Shown piece by piece: positions 17,774 through 26,284 of a stretch of 39,989 nt of DNA. The notes beneath the pieces are model-generated. The model was not told the DNA's origin. It made no database searches and was given only the letters and a program-made list of their open reading frames with translations. Every line of letters starts with the position of its first letter. The stretch's first letter is position 1. The DNA is from Thermoplasmata archaeon (GTDB lineage: Archaea > Thermoplasmatota > Thermoplasmata > Thermoplasmatales > Thermoplasmataceae), in NCBI GenBank assembly GCA_021816965.1, contig JAKAWU010000004.1:1-39989 (forward strand). The letters run 5' to 3'. A program made the position numbers and the translations under genes.

Positions 17774-18122
17774 ATCTTGTTACCCAACTTCCAAGCATCT
17801 CATATTGATTGCATGTTAATATTTAACTTTTTGATATTTTCATGAAAAAACCCCAAAAAGGAGCCAACAATCAGTCCCAATATTTTCAGTATGAAAGTGA
17901 CGCAATGCTGAAGAGTGACCGGAACTGATCATTGTTGCACAAACTATGCGAAAATTGCATCACCGAGAGGTTTGACTTCAACACCAGATAATAAATAGCT
18001 TGAATGGAAATATGTATAGCTTTGCTGAGTTCATGCAGCGATCCCGTTTGGGGTTATAATTTGATATGATATCTATGAATTTATTTTACGGTTATTAAAG
18101 TGCTGAAATGGGTAAAATATTA
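17774..18122. other. Intergenic region between dnaG and Lrp-like gene
   Basis: About 350 bp without a supported gene. It holds the promoters of dnaG (minus strand) and of the regulator (plus strand), plus a short GC-mixed stretch 17880-17990 that may be a decayed sequence. The segment 17935-17953 (tgttgcacaaactatgcga) looks only loosely like a terminal sequence of an IS4-type element, which I could not confirm. No tRNA or clear box C/D RNA was seen. Confidence 0.4.
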
Positions 18123-18137
18123 ATACGAATACCGTAT
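18123..18137 (+). promoter_or_regulatory. Palindromic operator-like site before Lrp-like gene
   Basis: The sequence is atacg-aatac-cgtat, five-base arms around a five-base spacer, ending 8 nt before the ATG at 18146. A TATA-like aatattaata lies about 25 nt before the ATG and touches the site. Lrp-type regulators commonly repress their own promoters through such palindromes, so autoregulation is likely but inferred. Confidence 0.4.
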
Positions 18138-18145
18138 ATTTTTTC

Positions 18146-19060
18146 ATGGATGAACTTGATGCAAATATTATAAGGCGTACTCACTTTCCATCCAGTCTGA
18201 TGAATGAGCGGCCCACATATTACTCCATTGCCAAGAACATTAAGCAGAACCCGTCAACTGTGAGGAACAGAATAATTAAATTGAGGAAGTCAGGAGTATT
18301 AAAGGATATTGTGGCAATACCCGATTCTAATTTGCTTGAGATGAATAGGGTTGCCCTGATGGTATCCTGCCAGAATCACTTTGCGGACAATGTCGTTAAA
18401 AACATGGGAGCAATCAGAACACTCATGGGAATACATAGAGTTGTTCAGGGAACATCAGGGCTGGTGATGGAATTCATGTATGAAACCGAAAAGGAGCTTG
18501 ATAACGATATTGCAAAGGTGATTGAGATTTGCGGGGAAGCGAATATACTTTTCAGATCGCCCATAAAGGGGGTCTGCACACTGAAGGATCGTAAGAAATA
18601 CCTGCCTATAATGGACAGGATAATCCAGAGTCCACTGGCAGGGATAGACGAGATTTCAAAATCTGTTGGCATCAACAGGAAGACAGCATCAAAAAGAATT
18701 GCTGAAATGTCAAGGCAGAATGCTTTTTCCTATGAACCTGTTCTTTCTGCATTCATGAACGATAATGGAATCCTCTTCATAATCTCCACTCCGATTCCTG
18801 AAGAGATAAAGGGACAGATGAAAACTGTTATTATGAAAGCTCTTGGAAATAATCTTTTATTAGTGAAAGACACATTCTTCGGGGTTTTGACCTTTCTGGG
18901 CTACTGCAGAAACATGCATGAACTTAACCTCGTCACTGAATCCATAATGAAGGATACGGGTATTCAGGGAATTGAGCCAGTAATTGCATTTGACAGCATA
19001 TGGAATTATTCAGAATCTATAAAGAATAGAATACAGAATTCAATTGAATTAAAAACTTGA
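18146..19060 (+). CDS. Lrp/AsnC-like transcriptional regulator with two HTH domains
   Basis: The 304-residue protein has two winged-helix/HTH motifs: one near residues 25-52 (YYSIAKNIKQNPSTVRNRIIKLRKSGVL) and a second near 170-195 (GIDEISKSVGINRKTASKRIAEMSRQ). A region follows each that resembles a ligand-binding or AsnC-like fold. This tandem arrangement is known in euryarchaeal Lrp-like regulators. The start codon is about 25 nt from a TATA-like box, which fits a leaderless mRNA. It is divergent from dnaG. It probably controls its own gene through the palindrome at 18123-18137; other targets and the effector are unknown. Confidence 0.7.
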   Translation: MDELDANIIRRTHFPSSLMNERPTYYSIAKNIKQNPSTVRNRIIKLRKSGVLKDIVAIPDSNLLEMNRVALMVSCQNHFADNVVKNMGAIRTLMGIHRVVQGTSGLVMEFMYETEKELDNDIAKVIEICGEANILFRSPIKGVCTLKDRKKYLPIMDRIIQSPLAGIDEISKSVGINRKTASKRIAEMSRQNAFSYEPVLSAFMNDNGILFIISTPIPEEIKGQMKTVIMKALGNNLLLVKDTFFGVLTFLGYCRNMHELNLVTESIMKDTGIQGIEPVIAFDSIWNYSESIKNRIQNSIELKT

Positions 19061-19122
19061 TTAGACACAATAAGAAATTTCTATGAAAAAGGTTAAAAAT
19101 CACTTTTATCTATGTGTATTAA

Positions 19123-20142
19123 ATGATACGATATGGAATTGCCGGCATACCCCTTACCGGCAAGGGAAGAACATTTATAGAATCTGTTGAGGAAACTTAC
19201 AAATTGGAACTCAAGGCACTGGAAGTACAGCTATTGAGGGTTAATTTTCAGGAGAATTCAGGAACAGAATATTTAGGAATGAGGCCAAGAGAAAATGAGA
19301 ATTCAATCATAATTGATGTTATGAGACCTGACGAAGACGGTAACTACCAGAGCGTTGGAACGGAGACTGTCATTGAAGAGGAAGACGTAGTGAAGGAACT
19401 TTTCTGGAATATGGCAAAGAATTATGACGATCTGAAAACTGGTGGAGAACTGGCAAAGGAGCTTGACGTGATTCTTTCAATTCACAGCCCGTATTACATG
19501 GATCTGCTAAATAGCGGTGAGATGGAAGAAAAATCCGAGGATCATTTGAGATGGACAATGATCATAGGAAAGCAGATGGAGGCAAGAAGAATAGTCACTC
19601 ACACGGGATTCTATAGCCGTTCAAAGAAGGAAAGCGTGAAACTCGCAACAAACATTTATTCAAAAATTGCCGGGGAAATGAGCATTGAAAATGGATTTCC
19701 ATATATTGGTGTGGAAACATCCGGGAAACCTGAAATATTTGGAACTGCAGAAGAGGTACTGAATCTTGCGAAGAAGATACCTGGTGTTGAACCTATCCTC
19801 AATATGCCGCATTACCACTCCCTGTCTGGTGGAAAACTACTTTCATCCAATGATTTCTCGGAGATACTGGAAAGATTCAGCAAATATGCAAAGAATGACA
19901 CATATGTGGAATTCTCAGGGGTAGAATACGAGGAAAACAGCGAAGTCAAGCTAACTGCAATCAAGCATGGTAGCCTGAAGTTTGAAACATTTGCGGATTG
20001 CCTGATGGATTACACCGGAGATCTTACAATCATATCATGCTCCCCTCTTCTTGAGCATGATGCCCAGTACATGGATTCCATATACGCAAGAAACTTCATA
20101 AGGTATATACAGAGGAAGAAAGCAAAGGGTGAGTCAAAATGA
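19123..20142 (+). CDS. AP endonuclease 2 family (endonuclease IV-like) TIM-barrel protein
   Basis: The 339-residue protein is a TIM barrel of the endonuclease IV/xylose isomerase superfamily. Metal-ligand motifs are visible: HSPYYMDL near residue 122, HTGFYSR near 160, the Glu of ETSGKPEIFGT near 200, H of NMPHYHS near 230, and LLEHDAQYM near 316. These correspond to the three-zinc site of Nfo-type enzymes, which cleave DNA at abasic sites. The N-terminal 100 residues (long acidic inserts) differ from classical Nfo, so substrate range may differ. Promoter: a TATA-like gttaaaaat about 27 nt before the ATG. The last 4 bases overlap the next gene. Confidence 0.75.
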   Translation: MIRYGIAGIPLTGKGRTFIESVEETYKLELKALEVQLLRVNFQENSGTEYLGMRPRENENSIIIDVMRPDEDGNYQSVGTETVIEEEDVVKELFWNMAKNYDDLKTGGELAKELDVILSIHSPYYMDLLNSGEMEEKSEDHLRWTMIIGKQMEARRIVTHTGFYSRSKKESVKLATNIYSKIAGEMSIENGFPYIGVETSGKPEIFGTAEEVLNLAKKIPGVEPILNMPHYHSLSGGKLLSSNDFSEILERFSKYAKNDTYVEFSGVEYEENSEVKLTAIKHGSLKFETFADCLMDYTGDLTIISCSPLLEHDAQYMDSIYARNFIRYIQRKKAKGESK

Positions 20143-20429
20143 GAGAATATCCTGTCAGGAAAGGATTGAAGACTGATACTGAACCCGTGCTTTCCCTATG
20201 CCTGAAATATTCAAAAGATTCCAGAATAGAGGGCAATTCAGTTGTACTCACACTTCCGGGACTCAAAACAGTGAAAGTTATATGTGGAATGAAAAATCTT
20301 CAACTGGAAACAGAATCTGACCCTTCCTACGGAAACCCTCAGGAATCCATAAAGGTATATAATGAGTTCATAACGGAATTAACGGGATTTGATTCAAAAG
20401 AAAGAAAAAAAAGGTTATCTAAGGTTTAG
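20139..20429 (+). CDS. Small conserved protein, DUF5611-like
   Basis: The 96-residue protein overlaps the AP-endonuclease-like gene by ATGA, so they share a transcript. An N-terminal YPVRKGLK and C-terminal ITELTGFDSKERKKRLSKV resemble an archaeal family of about 100 residues that I recall as DUF5611. The middle is a beta-rich strand pattern. No catalytic motif is seen. The family assignment is from memory and of moderate certainty; the function is unknown. Confidence 0.6.
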   Translation: MREYPVRKGLKTDTEPVLSLCLKYSKDSRIEGNSVVLTLPGLKTVKVICGMKNLQLETESDPSYGNPQESIKVYNEFITELTGFDSKERKKRLSKV

Positions 20430-20437
20430 AAGCCTTT

Positions 20438-20707
20438 TTACTGGTATTTTATTTTGCTCGATGGTCTGAAAACGAATTTCTTCTTTTCAGGAACCCTTAT
20501 TTCTTTTCTTGTCTGGGGGTTCTTTGCAACTCTTGCCTTCTGCTTCTTCCTCTCAAAGATTCCAAAGCCTGCAAGGTTGATCTTCTCTCCCTTGTTTGCT
20601 TCCTTTATGATATCTTCAAGGAAGTATTTTATTACATCCCTGGTAACTTTCTGCGTTGTTCCGGTCTTTTTTGAGACCTCTTTCGACAGTTCGCTTATTC
20701 CTACCAT
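20438..20707 (-). CDS. HU-family DNA-binding protein (HTa)
   Basis: The 89-residue protein MVGISELSKEV...FRPSSKIKYQ is a bacterial-type HU/IHF protein, close to HTa of Thermoplasma acidophilum, the main chromatin protein of Thermoplasmatales, which replaced histones after transfer from bacteria. Marks are GEKINLAGFGIFERKKQKAR, the NPQT and the arm with basic residues KEIRVPEKKKFVFRPS. The start is set at ATG 20707, because the extra MIT of the upstream ATG is absent in HTa. A TATA-like aatattttaata lies about 36 nt upstream, giving a short leader. It is convergent with the DUF5611-like gene, 8 bp apart. Confidence 0.9.
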   Translation of the reverse strand: MVGISELSKEVSKKTGTTQKVTRDVIKYFLEDIIKEANKGEKINLAGFGIFERKKQKARVAKNPQTRKEIRVPEKKKFVFRPSSKIKYQ

Positions 20708-20946
20708 GGTTATCAAATAGATAACGACATACTAGTATTAAAATATTTTTATTCGCTTTTTAATCAATATGCTTGATTACGATATCTAGAGAAATATTGA
20801 TCTGTTAATAAAAATAATTTTTTCATGATCTAAATGCTTGATTTGGCAGAGGTTGTCACCTGAATATATCGGAAATTGTGCCATTTTTCATATGTGTTTT
20901 TTTAAAGATGCATACGAATTTATGTCCGTACCACATCCGGATAAGA

Positions 20947-21594
20947 ATGGATATCAGATCGCTGTATGAAGAGATGTTTCAGAAGTATGGAGATCTGAGA
21001 TGGTGGCCCGCAGATACTTCCGAAGAGGTAATCATTGGAGCTGTGCTTACACAGAACACGTCCTGGAAAAACGTTGAAATTTCCATATCAAAACTGAAGG
21101 AAAATGGCAGTTGTTCACTTCAGGCAATTTCCAAAATGGACGAGGAAAAACTGAAAGAGCAGATCAGGTCTTCTGGTTTCTTCAACAGAAAGGCACAGGT
21201 TCTCAAAAAGTTATCAGATTCAGTTATACAGAATGGTGGCATGGAATCTCTTAATTCATGGAAAGATGAGGAACTGGATTATTTCTTCTCTCATATGTTT
21301 GGGATAGGAAAGGAAACACTCGACTCAATACTTCTCTACGCATTTCACAGGAGGCGTTTTGTTGTGGACAAATACACAAACAATTTTTTCTCAAGAATTG
21401 GCCTGCTGAAGGAAAATGAAAATGCAGAAGCCATACGGGAGAAAATTGAAGGTTCATTCTCTGTGTACGAACTGAAAAACTTCCATGCAATGATTGTTAA
21501 TATAGGAAAAGATCACTGCAGGGTAAAACCGCAATGTGCATGGTGTTTCATGAATAATTCGTGCAATCATGCAAAGGAAACAATGTTTCCGTAG
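20947..21594 (+). CDS. EndoIII/HhH-GPD family DNA glycosylase
   Basis: The 215-residue protein from ATG 20947 belongs to the helix-hairpin-helix GPD superfamily. It shows GAVLTQNTSWKNVE, SGFFNRKAQVLKKLS, the hairpin GIGKETLDSILLYAF and the catalytic Asp in FVVDKYTNNFFSR. The hairpin position where EndoIII has its Schiff-base lysine (G-R-K-T-A) reads G-K-E-T-L here, as in MagIII-like monofunctional 3-methyladenine glycosylases. A C-terminal 4Fe-4S loop has C-x5-C-x2-C-x5-C (CRVKPQCAWCFMNNSC). It excises damaged bases. The frame also has an upstream ATG at 20878, which I do not favour. The 3' end overlaps aIF2-gamma by 28 bases, convergent. Confidence 0.8.
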   Translation: MDIRSLYEEMFQKYGDLRWWPADTSEEVIIGAVLTQNTSWKNVEISISKLKENGSCSLQAISKMDEEKLKEQIRSSGFFNRKAQVLKKLSDSVIQNGGMESLNSWKDEELDYFFSHMFGIGKETLDSILLYAFHRRRFVVDKYTNNFFSRIGLLKENENAEAIREKIEGSFSVYELKNFHAMIVNIGKDHCRVKPQCAWCFMNNSCNHAKETMFP

Positions 21595-22793
21595 CCAATC
21601 AGTCTCCACCTGTTTGCTATTCTTCTGGCAATGGCCACCCTTTCATCCGGCCTGACTGCTACAGGTATCCTGAGACTGATCTCAATATTGCTCTCCCTGG
21701 AATTTGTGACAACTCCAAGGGTGTTTGATGTGCCAAAAGTGAGCATAAGTGATTCTCTTGTTTTAATGGGTTCCACATTCATGTCATTTTCAAAACCGAC
21801 TACTCTCTTCAGCAGATTGGTATTTATTTCCACCGAGGATGTGACTGGGGGTGCTTTTCCCGCAACGCTCATTATCCTTCCTGCAAGTCCATCGTTCTTG
21901 GTGATGGATGGATCAAGTTTTGTTCCCACGGCTGAAAGACCGCCAGGTATGATTGTTTCATAGGAATTTGAACCCGCCATCAATGTAGTGCATTCAGTCA
22001 GTACATTTTCCCAGGTCTCCTTGTTTCCCTTAATCTGTTTAATGCCTGGAGCGATTTCAATTTCCTGCCCGACCTTGATAATGCCTGCAGTGAGTGATCC
22101 ACCAAGCACACCTCCTTTTAATTTGTCTGGGGTTATGCCCGGCCTGTTCACATCAAAAGACCTGGCAACGTACATCACAGGATCTATTGTGAGGTTTCTC
22201 TCCGGTGTGGGTATGAAGGTCTCTATGGCTTCAAATATCTTATGAATGTTCCTGTTATGGTATGCACTGACAGGAATTATGGGTGAATTCTCAGCGGCGC
22301 TGCCCTTGACAAAATTCTTAATTTCATTGAAGCTTTCAATGGCTCTTTCCTTTGTGACGAGATCGATCTTGTTCTGGACTATGATAATATTCCTTATTCC
22401 CATAATCTCTATGGCAGTAAGGTGTTCTCTTGTCTGGGGTTGTGGGCATTTTTCATTTGCAGCTATTACAAGCAGAGCCCCATCCATTATGGATGAGCCC
22501 GAGAGCATTGTTGCCATGAGTGTTTCATGTCCTGGTGCATCTACAAAGGAGATAACCCTGCTCAGCCTGCAGTCGTCATTCAGTTTTGTTCCTGAGTAAA
22601 CCTTCTCTCCAGTTTCGCATATGTATACCGGAGTGTCAGCATATCCCAGTTTTATGGATATTCCTCTCTTTACTTCTTCAGAATGTATGTCCGTTTTTCT
22701 ACCGGTAAGCGCCTTTGTGAGGGTGCTCTTACCATGATCAACGTGACCCACCATGCCTATATTCACTGTAGGCTGGGGAAGGCTTGAACTCAT
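21567..22793 (-). CDS. Translation initiation factor aIF2 subunit gamma
   Basis: The 408-residue GTPase has G1 GHVDHGKST (about 16-24), G3 DAPGHE (about 88), G4 NKID and the aIF2-gamma-specific CPQPQTREHL stretch. It forms with alpha and beta subunits the complex that brings Met-tRNAi to the small ribosomal subunit. Cys pairs of the usual zinc knuckle are only partly visible (one Cys in ICETGEKV, one in DDCRLS). The start ATG shares one base with the stop of rps6e (TAATG), so both are translated from one message. This pairing is a known euryarchaeal arrangement. Confidence 0.93.
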   Translation of the reverse strand: MSSSLPQPTVNIGMVGHVDHGKSTLTKALTGRKTDIHSEEVKRGISIKLGYADTPVYICETGEKVYSGTKLNDDCRLSRVISFVDAPGHETLMATMLSGSSIMDGALLVIAANEKCPQPQTREHLTAIEIMGIRNIIIVQNKIDLVTKERAIESFNEIKNFVKGSAAENSPIIPVSAYHNRNIHKIFEAIETFIPTPERNLTIDPVMYVARSFDVNRPGITPDKLKGGVLGGSLTAGIIKVGQEIEIAPGIKQIKGNKETWENVLTECTTLMAGSNSYETIIPGGLSAVGTKLDPSITKNDGLAGRIMSVAGKAPPVTSSVEINTNLLKRVVGFENDMNVEPIKTRESLMLTFGTSNTLGVVTNSRESNIEISLRIPVAVRPDERVAIARRIANRWRLIGYGNIVSFA

Positions 22794-23179
22794 TACTTTG
22801 GTTCCTCGCTCTTTTCCAGTGGGTCAGGGCCATACTGGTTTATTACAAAGTTGAGCTGTGCTATATCTGGGCCTATTACTGCTCCCCTGAAAGTAACTCT
22901 CTTCCTTATTCCATCCTTATGCCTCTCTCCTTCCCTGTACCTTACCAGTATCCTCTTCTTCCCTGAAATGAAGAGATCTGGTTTCATTGCGAAGCCGTCT
23001 ATGGATGTTCCACCAGTTATCTGGAGTTTGTATCCCGGCATTTCGAAGAATATGCCGTCAACTTCTTCACCTATCCTTCTTCCACTCAGAAGGCTCAGGT
23101 TTTCAGGTTTTATTTCCCTTTTATACGTTTTTCCGCTCTTCCTGTCAGCAATAATTGCCACCGAATTTCCCGTTGCCAT
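22793..23179 (-). CDS. rps6e: Ribosomal protein S6e
   Basis: The 128-residue protein matches archaeal S6e: MATGNSVAIIADRKSGKTYKREI at the start, a SGRRIGEEVDG core and the typical G-G-T-S-x-D-G-F-x-M-K-P. It is a small-subunit ribosomal protein. A strong Shine-Dalgarno gggagg at 23188-23193 (complement) lies 8 nt from the ATG. An A/T-rich promoter box occurs around 23226-23240. First gene of the operon with aIF2-gamma. Confidence 0.93.
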   Translation of the reverse strand: MATGNSVAIIADRKSGKTYKREIKPENLSLLSGRRIGEEVDGIFFEMPGYKLQITGGTSIDGFAMKPDLFISGKKRILVRYREGERHKDGIRKRVTFRGAVIGPDIAQLNFVINQYGPDPLEKSEEPK

Positions 23180-23187
23180 TAATGAAT

Positions 23188-23240
23188 CCTCCCTTTTACG
23201 AGATTTTACCCAATACTTAAAAGGCTTATAAATTTATCAA
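23188..23240 (-). promoter_or_regulatory. Promoter and Shine-Dalgarno site of the rps6e operon
   Basis: On the minus strand a TATA-like aaatttataag (about 23229-23239) precedes a gggagg ribosome-binding motif at 23188-23193 and the ATG at 23179. This is one of the few clear leadered genes of the window. The GT2 glycosyltransferase promoter lies in the remaining 23241-23442. Confidence 0.5.
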
Positions 23241-23442
23241 TTCACATCAGGATTTTTCAACCTGAAGAATTTCACTTTATTCAGTATACATGAATTTTCT
23301 TTCCCATGTCAGAATATGGGAAACATGGAAGAAAATGAATTCGCAGGATCCTGCAAGAACAGATTAAGGAACTCATTCTGCACTACTTAAACATTCTTTA
23401 TTGTACCAATAACATTATTGAATTGTAGACACTCTCTATCCA

Positions 23443-24663
23443 ATGAGATTTGAGATACTCATATTCATACTGATAAGTACAGTAACCTCCACAGTGTCTT
23501 TTATCTATTACATTCTGAATTATTATGGGGTAAAATCACTGAAAATTAAGGATAAGAATCGTCACGAGAACATGAATTACAGCATGAATGACGTCACTGC
23601 AATTGTACCTGTCCGCTCTGAATCCGCAATTCTCTTTTCAAATTCAGTGGAATCACTGAGATGGCAGGTAGGCAGGGTCATAGTGGTTGGAGATGGTGTT
23701 TCAGAACCATACAGGGAGATATGCACACAGAAGGGTATTGAATTTATTTCTCTAAGTGAAAGATCGGGCAAGAGGGTAGCCATGGCTGAGGGGATGAAGC
23801 ATGTGAAAACGGCAGTTACCCTGTTCATGGACTCTGATGCAGTCATATCTTCGGATGCAGTAATGAGGGTTCTCAGGATGTTCAGAAGCAATATTGGCGG
23901 TGTTGGCGGCAACATACATATGAACACAGATGATGAGAACCCATACTCCTATGCAGGCGAATTCTTCGAAAGATCAAAGGAAACAGTGCAGAAAACAATG
24001 ATGGCATTCGGAAGCGTGATGCTTATTGATGCAGCATTTGCCGCTTACCGTACGGATATAATCAGAGATTATGTTTTGTCCGATGAATTCAGGAATTACA
24101 GGGTTCATGGTGAAATTCCATACTATGGTGGAGGTGATGATGCAGAACTCACATCTTATGTCATAAGGAATGGATATGTCGCTGCAAAAGCATTTGACGC
24201 AAATGTTGTGGTGGAATCCAAGAAGAATTTTCACTCCATGACCAAACAGTATATCAGGTGGTCAAGGACATCGTGGAGAACATTCTTCAGGAACTTCAGG
24301 AATGGAACCTTCAGGAAGGCTAATAAGTTTTACAAGGTAGAGCAGATACTCACATATTTACTTCCTGTTCTTTTCCTCTCTGTCATTATTTTTAAGTCAG
24401 CTTTCCTGTTGCTTGTGATTTCCAAATTTGGTTTCGATCCTTTAATTATTGCAAGGCGGTTTATCTATATGCCTGGCAGCCGTTTGTTTCATCTGAGCAC
24501 TTTCATATCCATGCTTTCATCTCTCTCTTCAGTTTTCTTCCTCTCAACCATATTCAGCAGAGATACGAAGAAGAAGCTGAAACTTTTCATTTATGGGGTA
24601 TCTGGAACATTTCTCCTTTTCCTGACCACAATAGTCGGGCTGTTCACATTCAACAGGAACTGA
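23443..24663 (+). CDS. GT2 family glycosyltransferase, membrane-bound
   Basis: The 406-residue protein starts with one membrane helix (about 4-26) and has a GT-A glycosyltransferase domain: VPVRSES near residue 56, GDGVSE near 84, FMDSDAV (D130, D132) as the metal-binding DxD, GGDDAE near 252 as the base, and QYIRW (Q269 to W273), the product-release motif of processive synthases. C-terminal helices at about 300-325, 352-370 and 380-400 complete the membrane part. This layout resembles hyaluronan/cellulose/chitin-type synthases and archaeal polysaccharide or N-glycan transferases. The donor sugar and product are unknown. It stands alone, and its stop is 34 nt before kae1-bud32. Confidence 0.75.
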   Translation: MRFEILIFILISTVTSTVSFIYYILNYYGVKSLKIKDKNRHENMNYSMNDVTAIVPVRSESAILFSNSVESLRWQVGRVIVVGDGVSEPYREICTQKGIEFISLSERSGKRVAMAEGMKHVKTAVTLFMDSDAVISSDAVMRVLRMFRSNIGGVGGNIHMNTDDENPYSYAGEFFERSKETVQKTMMAFGSVMLIDAAFAAYRTDIIRDYVLSDEFRNYRVHGEIPYYGGGDDAELTSYVIRNGYVAAKAFDANVVVESKKNFHSMTKQYIRWSRTSWRTFFRNFRNGTFRKANKFYKVEQILTYLLPVLFLSVIIFKSAFLLLVISKFGFDPLIIARRFIYMPGSRLFHLSTFISMLSSLSSVFFLSTIFSRDTKKKLKLFIYGVSGTFLLFLTTIVGLFTFNRN

Positions 24664-24697
24664 GAAAAAAATATGTTGTCATCCTGCATACACATAT

Positions 24698-26284
24698 GTG
24701 ATAGTCTTGGGCATTGAAGGAACAGCTCATACGGTGGGTGCATCCCTGCTGGACAGGGAAAGAATTTATTCCAGTGTATCCAGGACATTCAAGCCTGAGA
24801 AGGGAGGCATTAATCCCAGGGAAGCTGCTGAATTCCATTTCAACAATATTTCTACTGTAATAAGCGAAGCCATAGAGAAATCTGGCATTCATGAAAAACA
24901 AATAGAACTTGTGGCATTCTCCAGAGGCCCCGGATTGCCGCCTTCCCTGAAGATCACTGCAACCGCAGCAAGGGCAATGGCCATAAGATTGAATGTTCCC
25001 ATAGTCGGAGTGAACCATCCACTGGGGCATGTGGAGATTGGACGGAGGGAGACTGGAGCTGTTGATCCTGTAATGCTCTATGTATCTGGTGGAAATACAC
25101 AGATAATCGCTCATAAGAACGGTTATTACCGGGTTTTTGGGGAAACTCTTGACATTGGCATTGGAAACATGCTTGATAAACTTGCAAGATACATGGGATT
25201 CCCGTTTCCAGGGGGCCCAAAAATAGAGGAACTGGCACTGTCTGGGAAAAAACTTCTCAAAATGCCATATTCTGTTAAGGGAATGGATACGGCATTTTCC
25301 GGAATGTACACTAATGCGATCAATTATATTCGGTCGGGGGAGACAAGTGAGGATGTTTCATACAGTGTCCAGGAGCATGCCTTTTCCATGCTTGTTGAAA
25401 CACTGGAAAGGGCCATATTCACCACGGGGAAAAAATCAATACTCCTCGCAGGTGGGGTGGCAAGGAACAGGAACCTCCGGAACAAGATAGAACTCATGGC
25501 CAGGGATGCAGGCATACCTGTATTCGAAACGCCTGATGAATACTGCATGGATAATGGTGCAATGATAGGGCAGGCTGGCCTTCTCACTATGGAGCATCTG
25601 GGGCCACAGAAAATGGAGGACACAAGGATAGATCAGTTTTACAGGATAGACCAGGCAGTGGCACCATGGGTCATAGAAGATGAGACAGTATATGAGGACA
25701 GAGGGGCAGAATCTTCAGTGCAGAATACAGTTTTCCATGAGTTCAGGGCAGTCAGGAAGACAAGGATCGCAAAGAGTTACCGGAATCCGGAGCTTGATGC
25801 CATGATAAGGGGCAGCAGAATGAAGAGGGAAATCTCCATGCTTGTTGCTATGCAGAGGGAAGGAATCCCGGTACCATCTGTTTTTTCAGCTGATACTGAA
25901 AAACTGGAATTCACCATGGAAAAGATTGAGGGAAAATCCCTGAACATCTCACCAATCCGGAGAAAAGAGACTGCACATGATCTCGGCAAAATAATCGGAA
26001 AAATGCACTCTGTATCCATGTGCCATGGCGATCTAACCATGAACAATATCATAATTCATATGGGAAAGCCTGTTCTGATCGATCCAAGCATGGGCACCCT
26101 ATCAGGGCTCTTGCAGGACATGGCCTATGATCTCAGGCTGCTGAAGGAGAGTGCAGATGCATTCCTGGAGAACGGGGATGAGTTTTTCGCCCTTTTCATT
26201 GAATCATACAGGGAATGTTTTTCACGGGGGACTGAAGTTATTAAGGAAATGGATAAGGTTGAGAAGAGGAGGAGATATGCATGA
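24698..26284 (+). CDS. Kae1-Bud32 fusion, tRNA t6A synthesis (KEOPS complex)
   Basis: The 528-residue protein fuses Kae1 (about 1-325), which makes N6-threonylcarbamoyladenosine at tRNA position 37, with the Bud32 kinase/ATPase (about 340-528). Kae1 marks are LGIEGTAHT at the start, the metal motif GVNHPLGHVEIG (H107, H111) and VSGGNTQI. Bud32 marks are the invariant Lys region IAKSYRNPELDAMI and HGDLTMNN (H443). The DFG motif is D462-P-S instead of D-F-G. Start codon GTG at 24698 is chosen because the next in-frame sites would cut the essential IEGTAH. It overlaps the pyrophosphatase gene by 4 bases. Confidence 0.9.
   Translation: MIVLGIEGTAHTVGASLLDRERIYSSVSRTFKPEKGGINPREAAEFHFNNISTVISEAIEKSGIHEKQIELVAFSRGPGLPPSLKITATAARAMAIRLNVPIVGVNHPLGHVEIGRRETGAVDPVMLYVSGGNTQIIAHKNGYYRVFGETLDIGIGNMLDKLARYMGFPFPGGPKIEELALSGKKLLKMPYSVKGMDTAFSGMYTNAINYIRSGETSEDVSYSVQEHAFSMLVETLERAIFTTGKKSILLAGGVARNRNLRNKIELMARDAGIPVFETPDEYCMDNGAMIGQAGLLTMEHLGPQKMEDTRIDQFYRIDQAVAPWVIEDETVYEDRGAESSVQNTVFHEFRAVRKTRIAKSYRNPELDAMIRGSRMKREISMLVAMQREGIPVPSVFSADTEKLEFTMEKIEGKSLNISPIRRKETAHDLGKIIGKMHSVSMCHGDLTMNNIIIHMGKPVLIDPSMGTLSGLLQDMAYDLRLLKESADAFLENGDEFFALFIESYRECFSRGTEVIKEMDKVEKRRRYA

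Noticed and set aside
17935-17953. Possible IS4/IS1634-type terminal sequence in the dnaG upstream region, loosely like 2364-2384.
   Set aside because: The likeness is short and gapped, and no inverted partner or transposase is nearby.
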